From contig JAAFIH010000003.1 of NCBI GenBank assembly GCA_013297755.1, positions 91,657 to 155,656 of the forward strand: DNA of 64,000 bases, written 5' to 3'. The notes under the pieces are model-generated. The model saw only the letters and a list, made by a program, of their open reading frames with translations. It did not search any database and was not told the origin of the DNA. Below are positions 1-9,082 of the stretch, in pieces. Origin of the DNA: Cytophagales bacterium. Lineage in GTDB: Bacteria; Bacteroidota; Bacteroidia; Cytophagales; UBA9547. Positions within the stretch are counted from its first letter, which is position 1; each line of letters starts with the position of its first letter. A program made the translations under genes and the position numbers.

Positions 1-1466
1 CCTGAGGCCACAGATTCCATGTAATTAAAATCCATTTTACGTCCTTTGGCAGCCTTTGATACAAAATCTTTGTAAATTCCCTCAACTTCGGCCTGTATTA
101 CTGATTTTTCGTAAATATTGCAAGGACGAGTCATTGTACCAATATCCGAAAATTTGCCCGTTTTTACGCCATCAGAGGTTATTCCAGCTTTGTTTTTTAA
201 GAAATTTTCTATGTTTAATATCAACCCAAAAACCCCAATAGAGCCTGTAATGGCGTTGGGTTTGGCCATTATTTTGGTGCATCCCATGGCCATATAGTAT
301 CCACCAGAAGCCGCCACATCTGACATAGAAGCCACCACAGGTTTTGATTTTGTAGTTAATGTAATCTCTCGCCACATCACATCAGAGGCCAATGCACTGC
401 CACCAGGCGAATTTATACGCAAAACTATTGCTTTTACATTTTCATCTATTCTTGCTTTTCTTATTTCTTCGGCAATTACATCTGATCCAATGGTTGATTC
501 ATCGCCTTTGCCACTTTCTATATCTCCCTCAGCCACAATGACGGCTACTTTTGAGGTAGATGCTTCATTTGAGGTTATGCTTACCGAATTTTTATATTTA
601 TTATAAGAAATAAAATTAATTTTTTTGTCTTTTTCTAATTTTAATGTTTGTTTGATGTCATCCAACACTTGGTCGTAATAAGCCAAATGGGTTACAATAT
701 TGAGCCTTAGGGCATCGCCTGCATTGCGTACAAGCATACTATCAGATATATTTTTGAGTTCTATGTATGGAATATTTCTACTTTCTGATACTTTTTCGAG
801 ACAATATTTATGAATAGAATTGATAAACGAAAGCGATTGAGTACGATTGGCATCGCTCATTTTATCTAAAATCAGTGGTTCTACGGCACTTTTGAACTTG
901 CCTACCCTAAAAATTTGTGGTTCTATTTCTAATTTAGCCATAGTACCTTTCAAAAATTGGTTGTTGTAACTGATACCATTAAATTCTAAAAGACCCACAG
1001 GATTTAAAAAAATCTTGTCTGCGGCCGAGGCCAAGTAATAAGCACCTTCGCTATAAGTTTCAGAGTAAGCATACAAAAATTTTCCCTGGCTTTTAAATTC
1101 TAAAAGCGATTCTCTTATGTCATCTAGCTTGGCAGCACCAGCCTCTATATTGCCTATTTTTAAGAAAATCCCTGATATTTTGTCATCTTTGATGGCATTG
1201 GCAATGGTTGCTTTTATTTGAACAAGTCCATCAGCTGTGGCACCACTAGAAATAGGCAAGTCGAAACCTTCCAGAGGATTTTCGATTTCTAGTTCATTGA
1301 TTGGCTTGTCGAAACCAAAAACCAAGACAGATTTTTCTTTTACATCAACCAATTTGTCGGCCTGAGTAGCAGCCGAACCTATGCCAGCTAATAAAAATAT
1401 TCCCAAAAAAGCAAACAAAAATAATCCAATTATGACTGCAAAAATGGTTTTAATAAATGACCACAT
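1..1466 (-). CDS. sppA: Signal peptide peptidase SppA, 67 kDa type (C-terminus outside window)
   Basis: Membrane-bound serine protease of family S49 that degrades cleaved signal peptides in the membrane. The ATG start is at 1466; 488 codons are visible and the frame is still open at the window edge. Residues 4-30 form one N-terminal membrane anchor (MWSFIKTIFAVIIGL...). Two S49 repeats follow. The first carries GKFKSAVEP near residue 194, holding the lysine expected to be the general base. The second carries SDVAASGGYYMA near residue 387, with the nucleophilic serine. This Lys-in-N-half, Ser-in-C-half arrangement is that of the long E. coli-type SppA, so the enzyme looks complete so far. The missing end should be roughly 100 residues. 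Identification is firm. Confidence 0.93.
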   Translation of the reverse strand, partial: MWSFIKTIFAVIIGLFLFAFLGIFLLAGIGSAATQADKLVDVKEKSVLVFGFDKPINELEIENPLEGFDLPISSGATADGLVQIKATIANAIKDDKISGIFLKIGNIEAGAAKLDDIRESLLEFKSQGKFLYAYSETYSEGAYYLASAADKIFLNPVGLLEFNGISYNNQFLKGTMAKLEIEPQIFRVGKFKSAVEPLILDKMSDANRTQSLSFINSIHKYCLEKVSESRNIPYIELKNISDSMLVRNAGDALRLNIVTHLAYYDQVLDDIKQTLKLEKDKKINFISYNKYKNSVSITSNEASTSKVAVIVAEGDIESGKGDESTIGSDVIAEEIRKARIDENVKAIVLRINSPGGSALASDVMWREITLTTKSKPVVASMSDVAASGGYYMAMGCTKIMAKPNAITGSIGVFGLILNIENFLKNKAGITSDGVKTGKFSDIGTMTRPCNIYEKSVIQAEVEGIYKDFVSKAAKGRKMDFNYMESVAS

Positions 1467-1666
1467 AAAATAAAATGTTTTGATGAAATGTACGCATCAA
1501 TTACAATGCAAATGTAATGATTTGTAAGTATTAAAAAAATGTAAAGACATGAAGTTTGAATTTTGAAAAAAAAGGAAAAAATAACTTGTATAGATTATTT
1601 TAAAAAAAATTACCCAAAAAAGGCCAAAATTAATGTCAATTTTGTGTCTAGGTAGTATTAGAATAT

Positions 1667-1705
1667 AAAAAAACCGCTTTAATTTAATTTTTAAAGCGGT
1701 TTTTG
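1667..1705 (-). terminator. Rho-independent terminator after tRNA-Leu
   Basis: Inverted repeat AACCGCTTTAA / TTAAAGCGGTT with an AT loop, followed on the minus strand by a T run. It lies 5 bases beyond the 3' end of the tRNA gene, so it probably ends the tRNA transcript. Confidence 0.7.
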
Positions 1706-1709
1706 ATAG

Positions 1710-1789
1710 TGCGGCTGGAGGGACTTGAACCCCCATGGTTGCCCGCTAGATCCTAAGTCTAGTGCGTCTGCCAATTTCGCCACAGCCGC
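1710..1789 (-). tRNA. tRNA-Leu (anticodon UAG)
   Basis: On the minus strand the acceptor GCGGCTG pairs with CAGCCGC. A D-arm GCGAAATTGGCAGACGC follows, then an anticodon stem CTAGA/TCTAG around the loop CTTAGGA, giving anticodon TAG. After a variable region of about 11 nt comes a T-arm GGGGG-TTCAAGT-CCCTC. The discriminator base is A, and CCA is not encoded. Leu identity agrees with the anticodon, the discriminator A and the longer variable region. Confidence 0.95.
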
Positions 1790-1927
1790 AGCAAAAATTT
1801 TGGGATTGCAAACTTAATATTAATTTTTAATTAATTTTATTTTTACGTCAAATATTTTAAAATATTTATAAAGCTACCTCTTCTTCTTTATAAAATGCGT
1901 TATCATAACCCTCGTTTAAAACAAAAA

Positions 1928-2842
1928 TTATTGTATAGATTGTATTGTATTTCCTATTAAAAAATCTTTAATTTTTAGTCTTTTTTTGCCTTCTAACTGC
2001 AATTCTAACACAGAAATTGTCTGAAAATTTGTTTTAATATATAGATATGTTTTGTTATCTGTTTGGTAATAATTATCTAAAACAACATCAATAATTTCAG
2101 TTTTATATAATTTACATTGTTGGTTGTTTAAAATAAAATAAGTACCAGGAAATGGTTGCATACCACGAACCAAATTATGAATTTCAAAGGCATTTTTAGA
2201 CCAATTTATTTTTCCATCTTCTTTAAAAATTTTTGGGGCATGTTTTATTTCAATATTTTCGAGAGATTGAGCTATGGTTTGTATATTTCCATTTTCTATC
2301 ATTTGTACAGTTTTGAGAATCAAATCGGCACCATTGTGCATCAGTCGTTCGTACAAAGTGCCAGTTGTATCTGTTTCATAAATGGGTTCTTTTTGTTGCA
2401 AAATAATATCGCCAGTATCAATGTCATTCTTTAGAAAAAAAGTAGTAATTCCTGTTTCTTTTTCGCCATTTATTACTGCCCAGTGAATGGGTGCAGCACC
2501 TCTATACTGTGGCAATAGCGAAGCATGCAAGTTAAAAGTACCTAGTTTTGGCATATTCCATACTATTTCGGGCAACATTCTAAAAGCTACAACTATCTGC
2601 AAATCAGCTTTTAATGATTTTAGTTGAGTAATAAAATGCTCATCTTTTAGTTTTTCGGGTTGCAATACGAGCAAACCTTGCGACAGGGCATATTCTTTGA
2701 CAGGCGATGGTGTTATTACAAGTCCACGACCTTGGGGCTTGTCGGGAGCTGTTATGACTGCTACTATGTTTTTCTTACTTTCTACTAATATTTTTAAGCC
2801 TGCTACCGCAAATTCAGGCGTTCCCATATAAACTATTCTCAT
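1928..2842 (-). CDS. fmt: Methionyl-tRNA formyltransferase
   Basis: Transfers a formyl group from 10-formyl-THF to Met-tRNA(fMet) for translation initiation. The 304 residues match the usual family length of about 310. The N-terminal formyltransferase fold begins MRIVYMGTPEFAV. The active-site block FNLHASLLPQYRGAAP (around residues 103-118) supplies the family Asn and His, and the later NDIDTGDII supplies the catalytic Asp. The C-terminal OB-like domain covers about residues 205-304. The gene is alone on this strand between tRNA-Leu and the divergent hemE. No def gene is beside it, although that pairing is common elsewhere. Confidence 0.95.
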   Translation of the reverse strand: MRIVYMGTPEFAVAGLKILVESKKNIVAVITAPDKPQGRGLVITPSPVKEYALSQGLLVLQPEKLKDEHFITQLKSLKADLQIVVAFRMLPEIVWNMPKLGTFNLHASLLPQYRGAAPIHWAVINGEKETGITTFFLKNDIDTGDIILQQKEPIYETDTTGTLYERLMHNGADLILKTVQMIENGNIQTIAQSLENIEIKHAPKIFKEDGKINWSKNAFEIHNLVRGMQPFPGTYFILNNQQCKLYKTEIIDVVLDNYYQTDNKTYLYIKTNFQTISVLELQLEGKKRLKIKDFLIGNTIQSIQ

Positions 2843-3180
2843 ATCAAAATATCAAAATTATATCTACAATATTCTTACTTAAATTATTATTACTTTAAAG
2901 ATAAATAATAGTACAAAGTTGAATAAAAACTTAAAAACTTTTAAAGTAAAGCCCATTTAACTTTCATTCAGCTTGTTTTCGCCTCACGCCAACAAAATCT
3001 ATTCAATGTCTAGAACTGCTCAAGGAAAAAGGCATTTCTTTAAGGAAAAGTATTTTAATGGGGTTTTATTAAACTTTTGAATGTATATTAAAATAAACTT
3101 TTTTTGATTCAAAGTTTTTTCATTTGTCAAAAGTATTCATTTTTGATTAAAAACAATTACATTTGCAACCTTAATTTTAT
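2843..3180. other. Divergent intergenic region fmt / hemE
   Basis: AT-rich spacer with no supportable gene. The only signal is TACATTTG at 3159-3166, a -7 type box (TANNTTTG) 14 bases before the hemE ATG. No TTTG box sits at the usual 18-20 nt spacing; the nearest, at 3142-3145, is only 13 nt away. The promoter call is therefore weak. Confidence 0.35.
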
Positions 3181-4212
3181 ATGAGTACAATAAAAAACGA
3201 TTTGGTATTAAGAGCCGCACAAGGTCTTGAGGTAGAGCGAACTCCCATTTGGTTGATGCGACAAGCTGGACGCATATTGCCCGAATATAGAGCTTTAAGA
3301 GAAAAATTCCCTGATTTTAAAACTTACATCAAAACTCCAGAGGCTGTTGTAGAGGCCACTTTGCAACCTATAAAAGCCCTTGGGGTGGATGCTGCCATCA
3401 TTTTTTCGGATATTTTGGTTATCCCAGAAGCCATGGGACTAAACTATGAAATGATAGAAAAAAAAGGGCCTTTTTTTCCAAAAAAAATACAAACCAATGC
3501 TGATATTGACAATTTAAGCATTGCCAATCCAGATGAATCACTTTTGTATGTAACCCAAGCTATTTCGCTGACCAAAAAAGAATTAAACAATAGTTTACCA
3601 CTGATAGGTTTTGCGGGTGCTCCCTGGACAATATTTGCCTACATGACAGAGGGTTCTGGCTCCAAAACTTTTAGTACAGCCCGCAAATGGTTGTATTGCA
3701 ACCCAGAATATTCGCACAAATTATTAGATAAAATTACTACATCAACAATTTTATATCTCAAATCTCAAATCAGAGCTGGTGCTGATTTGGTTCAAATTTT
3801 TGATTCTTGGGCTGGGATACTGCCGCCAAGCCACTATAGTGAATTTTCTTTAAAATATATTGCTAAAATTTGTGATGCCATTACTGAAGTTCCAATTACT
3901 GTTTTTGCAAAAGATGCCTATTTTGCAAGAGCTGAAATGGCTAAATTAAATTGCCAAGTAATTGGCTTAGATTGGTGTATGGATATTGCAGAATCAAGAA
4001 CATTGATACCCAACAAAACACTACAAGGAAATTTCGATCCTTGCAACTTGTATGCTAGCAAAGAAGTGATAAAAAAAGAAACAGAAAAAATGTTAGAATC
4101 CTTTGGAAAATCAAAACATATAGCCAACCTAGGGCATGGCCTGTACCCAGATATTGAAGCTGATAAAGTAAAATATTTTGTAGATGTTGTCAAAAACTAT
4201 CAATTTAACTAA
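3181..4212 (+). CDS. hemE: Uroporphyrinogen decarboxylase
   Basis: Decarboxylates the four acetate side chains of uroporphyrinogen III to give coproporphyrinogen III in haem synthesis. The 343 residues are the standard length. The signature [10 protein letters not shown] lies at residues 22-31 and contains the Arg that contacts the substrate carboxylates. Further family blocks are [33 protein letters not shown] and [10 protein letters not shown] near the C-terminus. The ATG at 3181 sits just after a TANNTTTG box. No other haem gene is in the window, so it appears to be transcribed alone. Confidence 0.96.
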   Translation: MSTIKNDLVLRAAQGLEVERTPIWLMRQAGRILPEYRALREKFPDFKTYIKTPEAVVEATLQPIKALGVDAAIIFSDILVIPEAMGLNYEMIEKKGPFFPKKIQTNADIDNLSIANPDESLLYVTQAISLTKKELNNSLPLIGFAGAPWTIFAYMTEGSGSKTFSTARKWLYCNPEYSHKLLDKITTSTILYLKSQIRAGADLVQIFDSWAGILPPSHYSEFSLKYIAKICDAITEVPITVFAKDAYFARAEMAKLNCQVIGLDWCMDIAESRTLIPNKTLQGNFDPCNLYASKEVIKKETEKMLESFGKSKHIANLGHGLYPDIEADKVKYFVDVVKNYQFN

Positions 4213-4346
4213 TTTTTTTTCAATGATATATTTTTTCATTATTTGTATTAAAAAGAATTTATATTTATTTTCTTGAAAATGAATACTTGTAAAGTATTTT
4301 TTTAATTAATTGCAATAAAATATACATGATTTTTTAATTACTTATT

Positions 4347-5741
4347 TTGAATATGCACTCATCATCAAAAAAACAAACATCAAAACTCACTTGTGGGTAT
4401 GTAGCCTTTGGTACTCAATTTTATGAACCCAAAAACTTAATTGACATATCTGCGAGAGCCGAAAAACAATTAAAAATTGCTGGATTAGAGTTGCTGCATG
4501 CAGGGGTTGTATATGGAGAAACCGATTTGCCAACCAAAGCCATCGATTTTTTAAAACAACAAGAATTTGACTACCTTTTTGTAAATATTATTAACTGGAT
4601 TGATACCAGAGGGGTTTTTAGGGTTTTGCACGAGTTCAGACATATACCTATGATATTGTATTCGTTTGGCGGATTTACTGCCAAAGAGGGCGAATTTGGC
4701 TATCCTGCTGGCACTCTTATATCACCAGCGGCTGGTGCTGGCTCTACATCGCTAAGGTACACCATGGAACAATGGGGAATTAAATTTAAGTACCTTTTCC
4801 ATGGCCCAGATCAAGCTATGGACATTGCTGGAATTTTATCATTTTCTAAAGCTGCTCATGTAGCCAAAAAACTAAAACATGCTCGTTTGGGTATGTTTGG
4901 ATTCAATGATATGGGTTTATATTCCACCAGCTATAACCCAACTAGGATGAGAGACCAATTAGGAATTGAAGTAGAAAGTGTAGATTTATTACAATTAAAA
5001 AATAAAATGGCTTCTATTTCGGATGCTGATGTAAAATCTGAAACTGCTCGTGTAACCCAAGATTGGGAATATCCTGCTGGGATGCCACAACCAGAAACCA
5101 TAGAAAAAGCCGTAAGAATGTATATGGCTACAGTGCAGATTTGTGAAGAAAAAGGGTTTGACGCTGTGTCTTACAAATGCGTGGAAGGTGTGGATCAAGA
5201 GATGGGATTGGTGCATGCTATACCTGCAAGTTTGGTAAATTCTGCTGGATACCCTTATATAGACGAAAATGATCTAGGCAATTTGGCTGCCGAACTCATG
5301 TTGAAATGGCTTACCAACCAACAAACCATGTTTATAGAACATTACGAACATCATCCAGATTATATTATTTTGGGCGAAGATGGCTACTGCCCTTTCGATT
5401 TTGTAGAAGGAAAAGTGCAAATCAAAAAAATATCAACTGTTCTTTTGGAGGGTATAGTACAATGCAGCAACATGAAAAAAGGGCGTTATACTATGGCTTG
5501 TTTGCAAGAAAATTACGATGGTTATCAAATACAAATTGTGCCTGGCGAAGCCAAAGAACGACCATCGTGGGTAGAAATGGGTGTGCCACTACCTAGTTGG
5601 CCAAGCATCACTTTTGTGCCTGATATTTCGGTACGAGAAGTACTAGACAAGGTACAATCCCAACATTATGCTTGTGTTATGGGCGACCATGCCGAAAGCC
5701 TCAAAGATTTGTGCAAATTGCTCAATATCAAGGTGTTATAG
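4347..5741 (+). CDS. L-fucose/L-arabinose isomerase-like protein
   Basis: A 464-residue protein with the two-lobed architecture of the FucI/AraA superfamily. The N-terminal part has GYVAFGTQFYEP and the lobe INWIDTRGVFRVLHEF, then YSFGGFTAKEGEFGYPAG. The C-terminal part has YKCVEGVDQEMGL, IDENDLGNLAAELML and a His-rich MGDHAESL end. Glu and His residues in the later blocks could bind the metal used by aldose-ketose isomerases. The substrate cannot be named from sequence. The next genes are two lipoproteins and an FGGY kinase, so it plausibly converts an aldose to the ketose that the kinase phosphorylates (inference). True fucI and araA proteins are usually longer (about 500-590 residues). Confidence 0.7.
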   Translation: MNMHSSSKKQTSKLTCGYVAFGTQFYEPKNLIDISARAEKQLKIAGLELLHAGVVYGETDLPTKAIDFLKQQEFDYLFVNIINWIDTRGVFRVLHEFRHIPMILYSFGGFTAKEGEFGYPAGTLISPAAGAGSTSLRYTMEQWGIKFKYLFHGPDQAMDIAGILSFSKAAHVAKKLKHARLGMFGFNDMGLYSTSYNPTRMRDQLGIEVESVDLLQLKNKMASISDADVKSETARVTQDWEYPAGMPQPETIEKAVRMYMATVQICEEKGFDAVSYKCVEGVDQEMGLVHAIPASLVNSAGYPYIDENDLGNLAAELMLKWLTNQQTMFIEHYEHHPDYIILGEDGYCPFDFVEGKVQIKKISTVLLEGIVQCSNMKKGRYTMACLQENYDGYQIQIVPGEAKERPSWVEMGVPLPSWPSITFVPDISVREVLDKVQSQHYACVMGDHAESLKDLCKLLNIKVL

Positions 5742-5799
5742 ATTTAATATATTAGCTTTGATAACTATTTTTAAAGTTGCAAAGCTAATATTTTAACAA

Positions 5800-6612
5800 A
5801 TGGCAGAAAAAATGTACATTATCTTTAAAATATTTTTTTTAACTTTTATTTCTTTTTTTCTTACATCTTGTATGACAGATTTATATGGAAGCTACACTAC
5901 TTTTGTACCTAGTATGAATAAAAAAGCAGATATAGAAATTCAAGCTAGTGCTGGTTTGGGAGGCTTAAATACAGCTTTAGCAATAGCAATAGATTCAAAT
6001 TATTTTGTTACTGGCATGGCAAATCTCGGAAAAATAGGATTTCATTCATACTACTATCGAAATTTTAGCTTAGGAATAGGAAGAAATTTGGTTAATTTAA
6101 GAGCTATTAAATCCAATATTATGGCTGGTGTAGGATTTGGAGAGGCCAAAAATAGAGCATTTTATTACTTGCCAAGTTCTAAAAACAGTGAATTTAATAA
6201 TCAAGGAACTTTTCAATTTATCTACCTTCAACCCTCTTTGTCTTATTTATTTGAAAATTATTTATATTTTATCTTTGCCATAAGAAACACATTTGTAAAT
6301 TATAGTTCATATTCTTATTTTGTAAAGAATTATGATGCAAATCATCTTAGTAAATATGATAATTTTAGGTTTAACTCTACTTCAAATATTTTTGCTTACC
6401 AACTAGAGCCTACAGCAACGATGAAACTTAAAATCGGGATTTTTGACTTTTGGGCTCAAGGTGGATGGGCATTTCCATTTTCAAATTATTATATAGAAGA
6501 AATGAATTTGGATGATTCAATAATGATAAATGTAGGTTTTTCCATTCATTTCAAAGAAAGTATGAGTATAAAAAATGGATTTAATAAAAACCGTAAATCA
6601 TCAAAAACATGA
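5800..6612 (+). CDS. Lipoprotein of unknown function, probable beta-rich envelope protein
   Basis: A 270-residue protein whose N-terminus is a lipoprotein signal: a hydrophobic stretch, then the lipobox FFLTSC with Cys at about residue 24. A start at the second Met (5812) would also work. The mature part has alternating hydrophobic and aromatic stretches (GFHSYYYRNFSLGIGRN, FIYLQPSLSYLFENYLYF) with glycine-rich turns, suggesting a small beta structure at the outer membrane. No domain is recognised. It starts 58 bp after the isomerase gene and overlaps the next lipoprotein gene by 4 bp. Whether it belongs functionally to the sugar cluster is unknown. Confidence 0.6.
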   Translation: MAEKMYIIFKIFFLTFISFFLTSCMTDLYGSYTTFVPSMNKKADIEIQASAGLGGLNTALAIAIDSNYFVTGMANLGKIGFHSYYYRNFSLGIGRNLVNLRAIKSNIMAGVGFGEAKNRAFYYLPSSKNSEFNNQGTFQFIYLQPSLSYLFENYLYFIFAIRNTFVNYSSYSYFVKNYDANHLSKYDNFRFNSTSNIFAYQLEPTATMKLKIGIFDFWAQGGWAFPFSNYYIEEMNLDDSIMINVGFSIHFKESMSIKNGFNKNRKSSKT

Positions 6613-7337
6613 AAATAATATATGTAATTATCATTTTAATAAGTGTAAACGCATGCAAACAAACTTCTAAACAAAAAACAATGACACCAGAAAATCAAAT
6701 ACAAGGTAATATTATCACATTAATGAAAAAAGAGATAGACATTTCAACGTGTAAAGTTTTATACGATGAAGAAATTACCACCAAAAGTTTGGCATCAGAC
6801 TGGGTTCAAAAGCAATCTGAATGGACAATCGAAGAAGGTTGGCTCACTGGCCGAAACCGAGGAAACTGGCCTGGCATGGCTATTTTGAAAAAAGATTTCC
6901 CAGGTAATGTCATGGTTGAATTTGAAGCTCGTACCGTTTTGCCTTGCACCCACGACATCAATTTTATGTGGAATGGCAGCTGGAACGACAGCCTCGACCA
7001 ACGTGATATAGCTTATGTAGCTGGTTTGCAAGGTTGGTGGACTGGTAAGGTTGGTATAGAAAAATCGCCAAAATACGAATTTATGTGTGGCACTCCCCTC
7101 CTCGATTTTGAGCCTGGCAAAACCTATAAAATCTTAGGCGGCAGCATAGAAGGACATTGTTTTATTTTTGCAGATGGCAAACTATTAATGGAAGCCATGG
7201 ATCCTCAACCTATCGACCATCAAAAAAATACAAAAGTGGGTTTTGAGGCCTATACAAGCCATATTCAAATAAAAAAAGTACGTATTTTACAAATAAATTG
7301 GAAAGAAAAAATAAGAAAATACGAACCTGAGTTTTAA
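6609..7337 (+). CDS. Lipoprotein with concanavalin-A-like (DUF1080/DUF1961-type) domain
   Basis: A 242-residue protein with lipoprotein signal and lipobox SVNAC (Cys at residue 16). The mature part has the look of a glucanase/lectin jelly roll: WTIEEGWLTGRNRGNWPGM, VMVEFEARTVLPCTHDINF, then FIFADGKLLMEAMDP and VGFEAYTSHIQIKKVRI near the end. Such domains bind or cleave sugars in the periplasm or at the surface. The exact Pfam family is my estimate. It overlaps the preceding lipoprotein gene by 4 bp and lies 11 bp before the FGGY kinase gene, so it is part of the same transcription unit. A role in releasing the sugar used by the isomerase and kinase is inference. Confidence 0.6.
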   Translation: MKIIYVIIILISVNACKQTSKQKTMTPENQIQGNIITLMKKEIDISTCKVLYDEEITTKSLASDWVQKQSEWTIEEGWLTGRNRGNWPGMAILKKDFPGNVMVEFEARTVLPCTHDINFMWNGSWNDSLDQRDIAYVAGLQGWWTGKVGIEKSPKYEFMCGTPLLDFEPGKTYKILGGSIEGHCFIFADGKLLMEAMDPQPIDHQKNTKVGFEAYTSHIQIKKVRILQINWKEKIRKYEPEF

Positions 7338-7348
7338 AATAATAAATT

Positions 7349-8845
7349 ATGTATAGTATAGGATTAGACATAGGCACATCGTCTGCCAAAGGAATTTTGA
7401 TAAGCAAAGATGGCAAAATTCTTGCTGTTAGTCATCAAGAATATGCCCTTGAGACCCCATCAGAAGGAATTTGTGAAGTAGAGGCTTCAATCTACTGGGA
7501 CAAAACGGTATTGATTATCAACGAATTAATAGCAATTTCAAAAGTAAATCCTATTCAAATCAAAGGCATAGCTTGTTCAACTCAAGGCGAGACCCTTATT
7601 TGTGTTGATAAATATGGAAATCCTCTTAGAAAAGCCATAGTTTGGCTCGATAATCGCACAACAAAAGAAGCCAAAATAATTGAAGACCACTTTGGACAAG
7701 ACACTATTTTGGCCAAAACTGGCCAACCAGAAATCCTACCCCTTTGGCCTGCCACTAGAATCCTTTGGATTAAAGAACACGAACCAAAAATATTTGAAAA
7801 TACTCATAAATTCTTACTTGTAGAAGATTATATTAATTTTAAACTATCGGGCAAGTATGTATCTGATTATTCGGTAAGTTCGTCTACTTTATATTTAGAC
7901 ATAGTTGAAAAAAAATGGTGGAAAGAAATGCTCGATTTCTTAAAAATATCTGAAAGCCAATTACCAGATTTGATGCCTTCTGGCACAGCCATCGGGCAAG
8001 TTAATAATAACAATATTGAACTGAATCATACTACTTTGGTGGCTGGTTGCTACGACCATGCTGCTGGAGCTGTGGGTGCTGGCAATATTTCGGCTGGCAT
8101 AATTACCGAAACTACTGGCTCGTCTATGGCCATGGTGGTAACTAGCGATGTGCCTATTTTGGATAAAAAACTAAATTTGCCATGCCAAATTCATGCAATA
8201 GAAAACAAATATTTCTTACTGCCTTATGGCCAAACTGCAGGAATGGCTTTTAAATGGTTTGCACGTGAATTTGCTCAATTTCAAGCATTAGAAGCCAAAA
8301 AAAACAAAAAAGATATTTATGACATTCTTACTTTGATGGCTTCAAAAATAGCTCCTGGTTCTGATGGATTGATTATGTTGCCACATTTGGCTGGTGCTGG
8401 CTCGCCTGAGTTTGATACCAATGCACGGGGTGCCTTTGTGGGTATTACGCTAAGTATGGGAAAGGGACATTTTGTGCGTGCATTGCTCGAATCTGTAGCT
8501 TGTATGGTGCAGCGAAATATACATTCGTTGCGTGATAAAGGCATAAATCCTAAAGAAATAAGAGCTCTTGGTGGTGGTGCCAAAAGTGATCTTTGGAATC
8601 AAATCAAGGCAGATATGTTAGAAATTCCTTTATTGAGTTTAGAAGTTCAAGAAACTCCTGCTCTTGGGGTAGCCATATTAGCAGCCGTAGGCACTGGTTT
8701 GTTTGACAATATAGAACAAGGATGTGCCATTATGGTAAAACCACTCAAAACTTATATTCCAAACGAAGATAACAAACCAGTGTACAAAAAACTTTATAAT
8801 AATTATTGTAAACTTACTAACAGTTTAGAAGGTTTTTATGACTAA
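7349..8845 (+). CDS. FGGY-family carbohydrate kinase, xylulokinase-like
   Basis: ATP-dependent sugar kinase of 498 residues. The N-terminal phosphate loop region is GLDIGTSSAKG (residues 5-15). The catalytic block is GCYDHAAGAVGAGN, whose Asp is the likely base. MLPHLAGAGSPEFD and GGGAKSDLWNQIKADM form the C-terminal ATP-binding part. The layout is nearest to xylulokinase (XylB), but gluconokinase or L-ribulokinase activity cannot be excluded. It follows the ConA-like lipoprotein gene by 11 bp and, with the FucI-like isomerase, forms an isomerase-kinase pair typical of pentose or deoxyhexose use. No transporter or regulator is nearby. Confidence 0.8.
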   Translation: MYSIGLDIGTSSAKGILISKDGKILAVSHQEYALETPSEGICEVEASIYWDKTVLIINELIAISKVNPIQIKGIACSTQGETLICVDKYGNPLRKAIVWLDNRTTKEAKIIEDHFGQDTILAKTGQPEILPLWPATRILWIKEHEPKIFENTHKFLLVEDYINFKLSGKYVSDYSVSSSTLYLDIVEKKWWKEMLDFLKISESQLPDLMPSGTAIGQVNNNNIELNHTTLVAGCYDHAAGAVGAGNISAGIITETTGSSMAMVVTSDVPILDKKLNLPCQIHAIENKYFLLPYGQTAGMAFKWFAREFAQFQALEAKKNKKDIYDILTLMASKIAPGSDGLIMLPHLAGAGSPEFDTNARGAFVGITLSMGKGHFVRALLESVACMVQRNIHSLRDKGINPKEIRALGGGAKSDLWNQIKADMLEIPLLSLEVQETPALGVAILAAVGTGLFDNIEQGCAIMVKPLKTYIPNEDNKPVYKKLYNNYCKLTNSLEGFYD

Positions 8846-8860
8846 TAATAAGTTATAACC

Positions 8861-8951
8861 CAATGTCGTTTACTTAAGAATCCTATTAACTTTCTCTTTT
8901 GGATAAAGACTAAGATAGAGGCAATAAAAAATGCTTAAGTAAACGCCATTG
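8861..8951. repeat. MITE-like palindromic element, copy 1
   Basis: A 91-bp element ending in near-perfect 17-bp inverted repeats: AATGTCGTTTACTTAAG at the left and the complement of AATGGCGTTTACTTAAG at the right (one mismatch). The interior TTTCTC..GACTAA.ATAGA.GCAATAAAAAA is shared with a diverged copy at 48747-48836. It has no coding capacity. It sits just after the kinase gene. Confidence 0.7.
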
Positions 8952-9082
8952 AGTTAAAACCCCTTATTGAATATCTTTTTTTGATTTTCATTGTAATCGA
9001 AAAAACAAAAAAAATGATAAAAACACATATTTAATTCTTTTTTGAACCTAAAAGTATTAATTTTGTTTTAAGTATAAAAAAA

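Noticed and set aside
1497-1736. Minus-strand frame of 79 residues
   Set aside because: It runs through the tRNA-Leu gene and its terminator; the peptide is low in complexity and matches nothing.
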